NCBI GenBank assembly: GCA_002049455.2
Contig: KV919189.1
Location: 1 to 52,525, forward strand
Direction of reading: 5' to 3'
From: Porphyra umbilicalis
Taxonomy: Eukaryota; Rhodophyta; Bangiophyceae; Bangiales; Bangiaceae
Length of the DNA stretch: 52,525 bases
Below the pieces are notes generated by a model. The model ran no database searches and was not told where the DNA came from. It worked only from the letters and a program-made list of their open reading frames with translations. Positions within the stretch are counted from its first letter, which is position 1; every line of letters begins with the position of its first letter. Shown here in pieces: positions 51,246 through 52,525 of the stretch. Made by a program: the position numbers and the translations under genes.

Positions 51246-52525
51246 AGACGCCGCTAGAACACCGCCGCTCGTCTCATGCGTGTCTCGTCTTGGCCTCTTT
51301 TTCGCACCAAGTCGTGCAGAGGTATTTTTGAACGCTTTCGTCTCTGTGCATGCGAAGCTATGCTCAGACAGTCCTCAAGAACGCGCCATGGACATTGCAT
51401 CCCACTTATGGCCGTTGCGCCCCTAAATCGGGCGACAGCTACCGGGCCCAGCGCGGTCGAGCCTATCGGTGAGACGCCATTTTTCAACGCCCCCGGTAGA
51501 GCGACCGAGACCACCCGTGCGCGCGCGCGCTTCCATACGGCCGCAAGAACACAACAGCAGAGAACCACGTCTGTGTAGTGCTGGTCCGCTCAGGAACGTA
51601 TGCCAGCGTGCGTGCCTTGCGGCGGCAGGCCCCGCCGCCCCGCCAGCGTCGACGCGGCGGAGGCCGCCCCCCCCCCCACTGGCCGGACGGGGGCCACGTA
51701 CGGCTGCCGTTAAGAGCAAATAGGGGGTGGCCGCCGTGTCTGCGCACGCGTGCACCCCGATGGGTGCGCGTCGCGCGTGTGTGTAGGGCGCCGCCGCCAT
51801 GTTGAGAGGCAAGGCGCCGGCGGCGCGTTTTACGCGGGAGGTCGGCCGGCCAGTGCGGGCAGCGTGCTTTCAACGCACACGTGCCATGCTCGGAACACCA
51901 ATTGCAGCCGCGCGACATATGTTTTCAAGCTCCGCACGTGAAGTCAAGTCATGAATAATTCCGAAAGAAGTGCACGAGCACCGTCCTAATGGGCCGCGTA
52001 TCCGGCAGCTGGCTGCCTAATACATGCGATCGACTGATCCGACTGAGCGATTACGTGCGATCAAGCTGGTTAAGAGGTCGATCACATGCCTGGTAATCCG
52101 CGATCGGCCAGATTGACGCCGCCAGGCACCCCCTCGCGGAAACGCAATCGGGAGCCTGTAAGCCGATTCGCGCTTCCTGAACGCCTCTAACCCCCAGATA
52201 TCCACGATTGCATCTCCTGATGTGTGACAAGGAGTGAGCGAATCGAGGTCTGAGATCCTGAGGCGCTGGACAAGAAAGGGTGCGAAAACGTCCAGTGCGC
52301 TGCCCAAGAGGCACCCCGTGAGAGGGGACACGTCCAACTGGTGTTTCACCCCCCCCTAACCCCCCAGTGTGGCGTTGCTATCCATTGATATGGTCTGCGT
52401 TGGCGTGCACCCTTGCTGGCAGACCGTCGCGGAGAGCACAGGGGTCCGGGTTTGGTCGCACCTCACAAGTGGGCCTCAGCGGCCCCTCTGGGAGGGATAG
52501 CTCATCGCATTGCCTCGCTGCCTGT
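51246..52525. other. Intergenic, nothing recognised
   Basis: The part 51590-51850 is GC-rich with a C run at 51669-51678. The final 600 bases have moderate GC and several gcgatc-type words near 52020-52110. No gene, RNA or repeat is called. Confidence 0.3.

Noticed and set aside
51960..52525. Ribosomal RNA or other structured RNA at the right end
   Set aside because: No recognisable conserved rRNA core sequence was found; the stretch is merely moderate-GC unique DNA.

Overview
The window looks like nuclear DNA of a eukaryote, most likely a high-GC alga or another protist. Coding blocks are interrupted by short GT-AG introns (168-237 nt). There is a STAND/NLR-type receptor, a KDZ-type transposase, a Copia-like miniature LTR element, a eukaryote-type tyrosine recombinase and a RecQ-like helicase. 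No bacterial operon or ribosome-binding-site pattern is visible. The very GC-rich simple-sequence DNA would fit a bangiophyte red alga or a haptophyte, but nothing seen fixes the lineage.

Layout. 248-5617 (+): one intact large gene, a predicted NB-ARC ATPase with a helical N-terminal region and 14 nearly identical 46-residue TPR repeats. 5.6-11.4 kb: GC-rich low-complexity DNA, foldbacks, a perfect 64-bp palindrome and a small two-exon gene candidate. 11.5-15.5 kb (-): a decayed KDZ transposase gene interrupted by a 244-bp MITE. 15.5-28.8 kb: gene-poor, with short coding-like fragments and tandem repeats (60, 181, 232 and about 111 bp periods). 29.1-30.9 kb (-): a decayed Ulp1/SENP-like (C48) protease gene. 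31-37 kb: dispersed and inverted repeats and GC-rich filler. 37.3-41.1 kb (-): an Ala/Lys/Glu-rich coiled-coil gene of about 1,170 codons, broken by two stop codons, a 13-nt deletion and a complete 311-bp TRIM retroelement. 43.1-45.0 kb (-): two hypothetical ORFs. 45.7-49.8 kb (+): a tyrosine recombinase gene followed head-to-tail by an intron-containing RecQ-like helicase, then a diverged duplicated noncoding segment.

Reading. Most of the window is a transposon graveyard around one conspicuous intact gene, the NLR-like receptor. The best candidate for an undescribed system is the tyrosine recombinase/RecQ pair at the right end, possibly a helicase-carrying Crypton-like element. The broken genes are unusually informative. 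For the KDZ gene (MITE insertion) and the coiled-coil gene (TRIM insertion plus deletion), removing the element and accounting for small indels gives an exactly consistent reading frame. Many lines of apparent long ORF in the GC-rich stretches are compositional artefacts and are not annotated.
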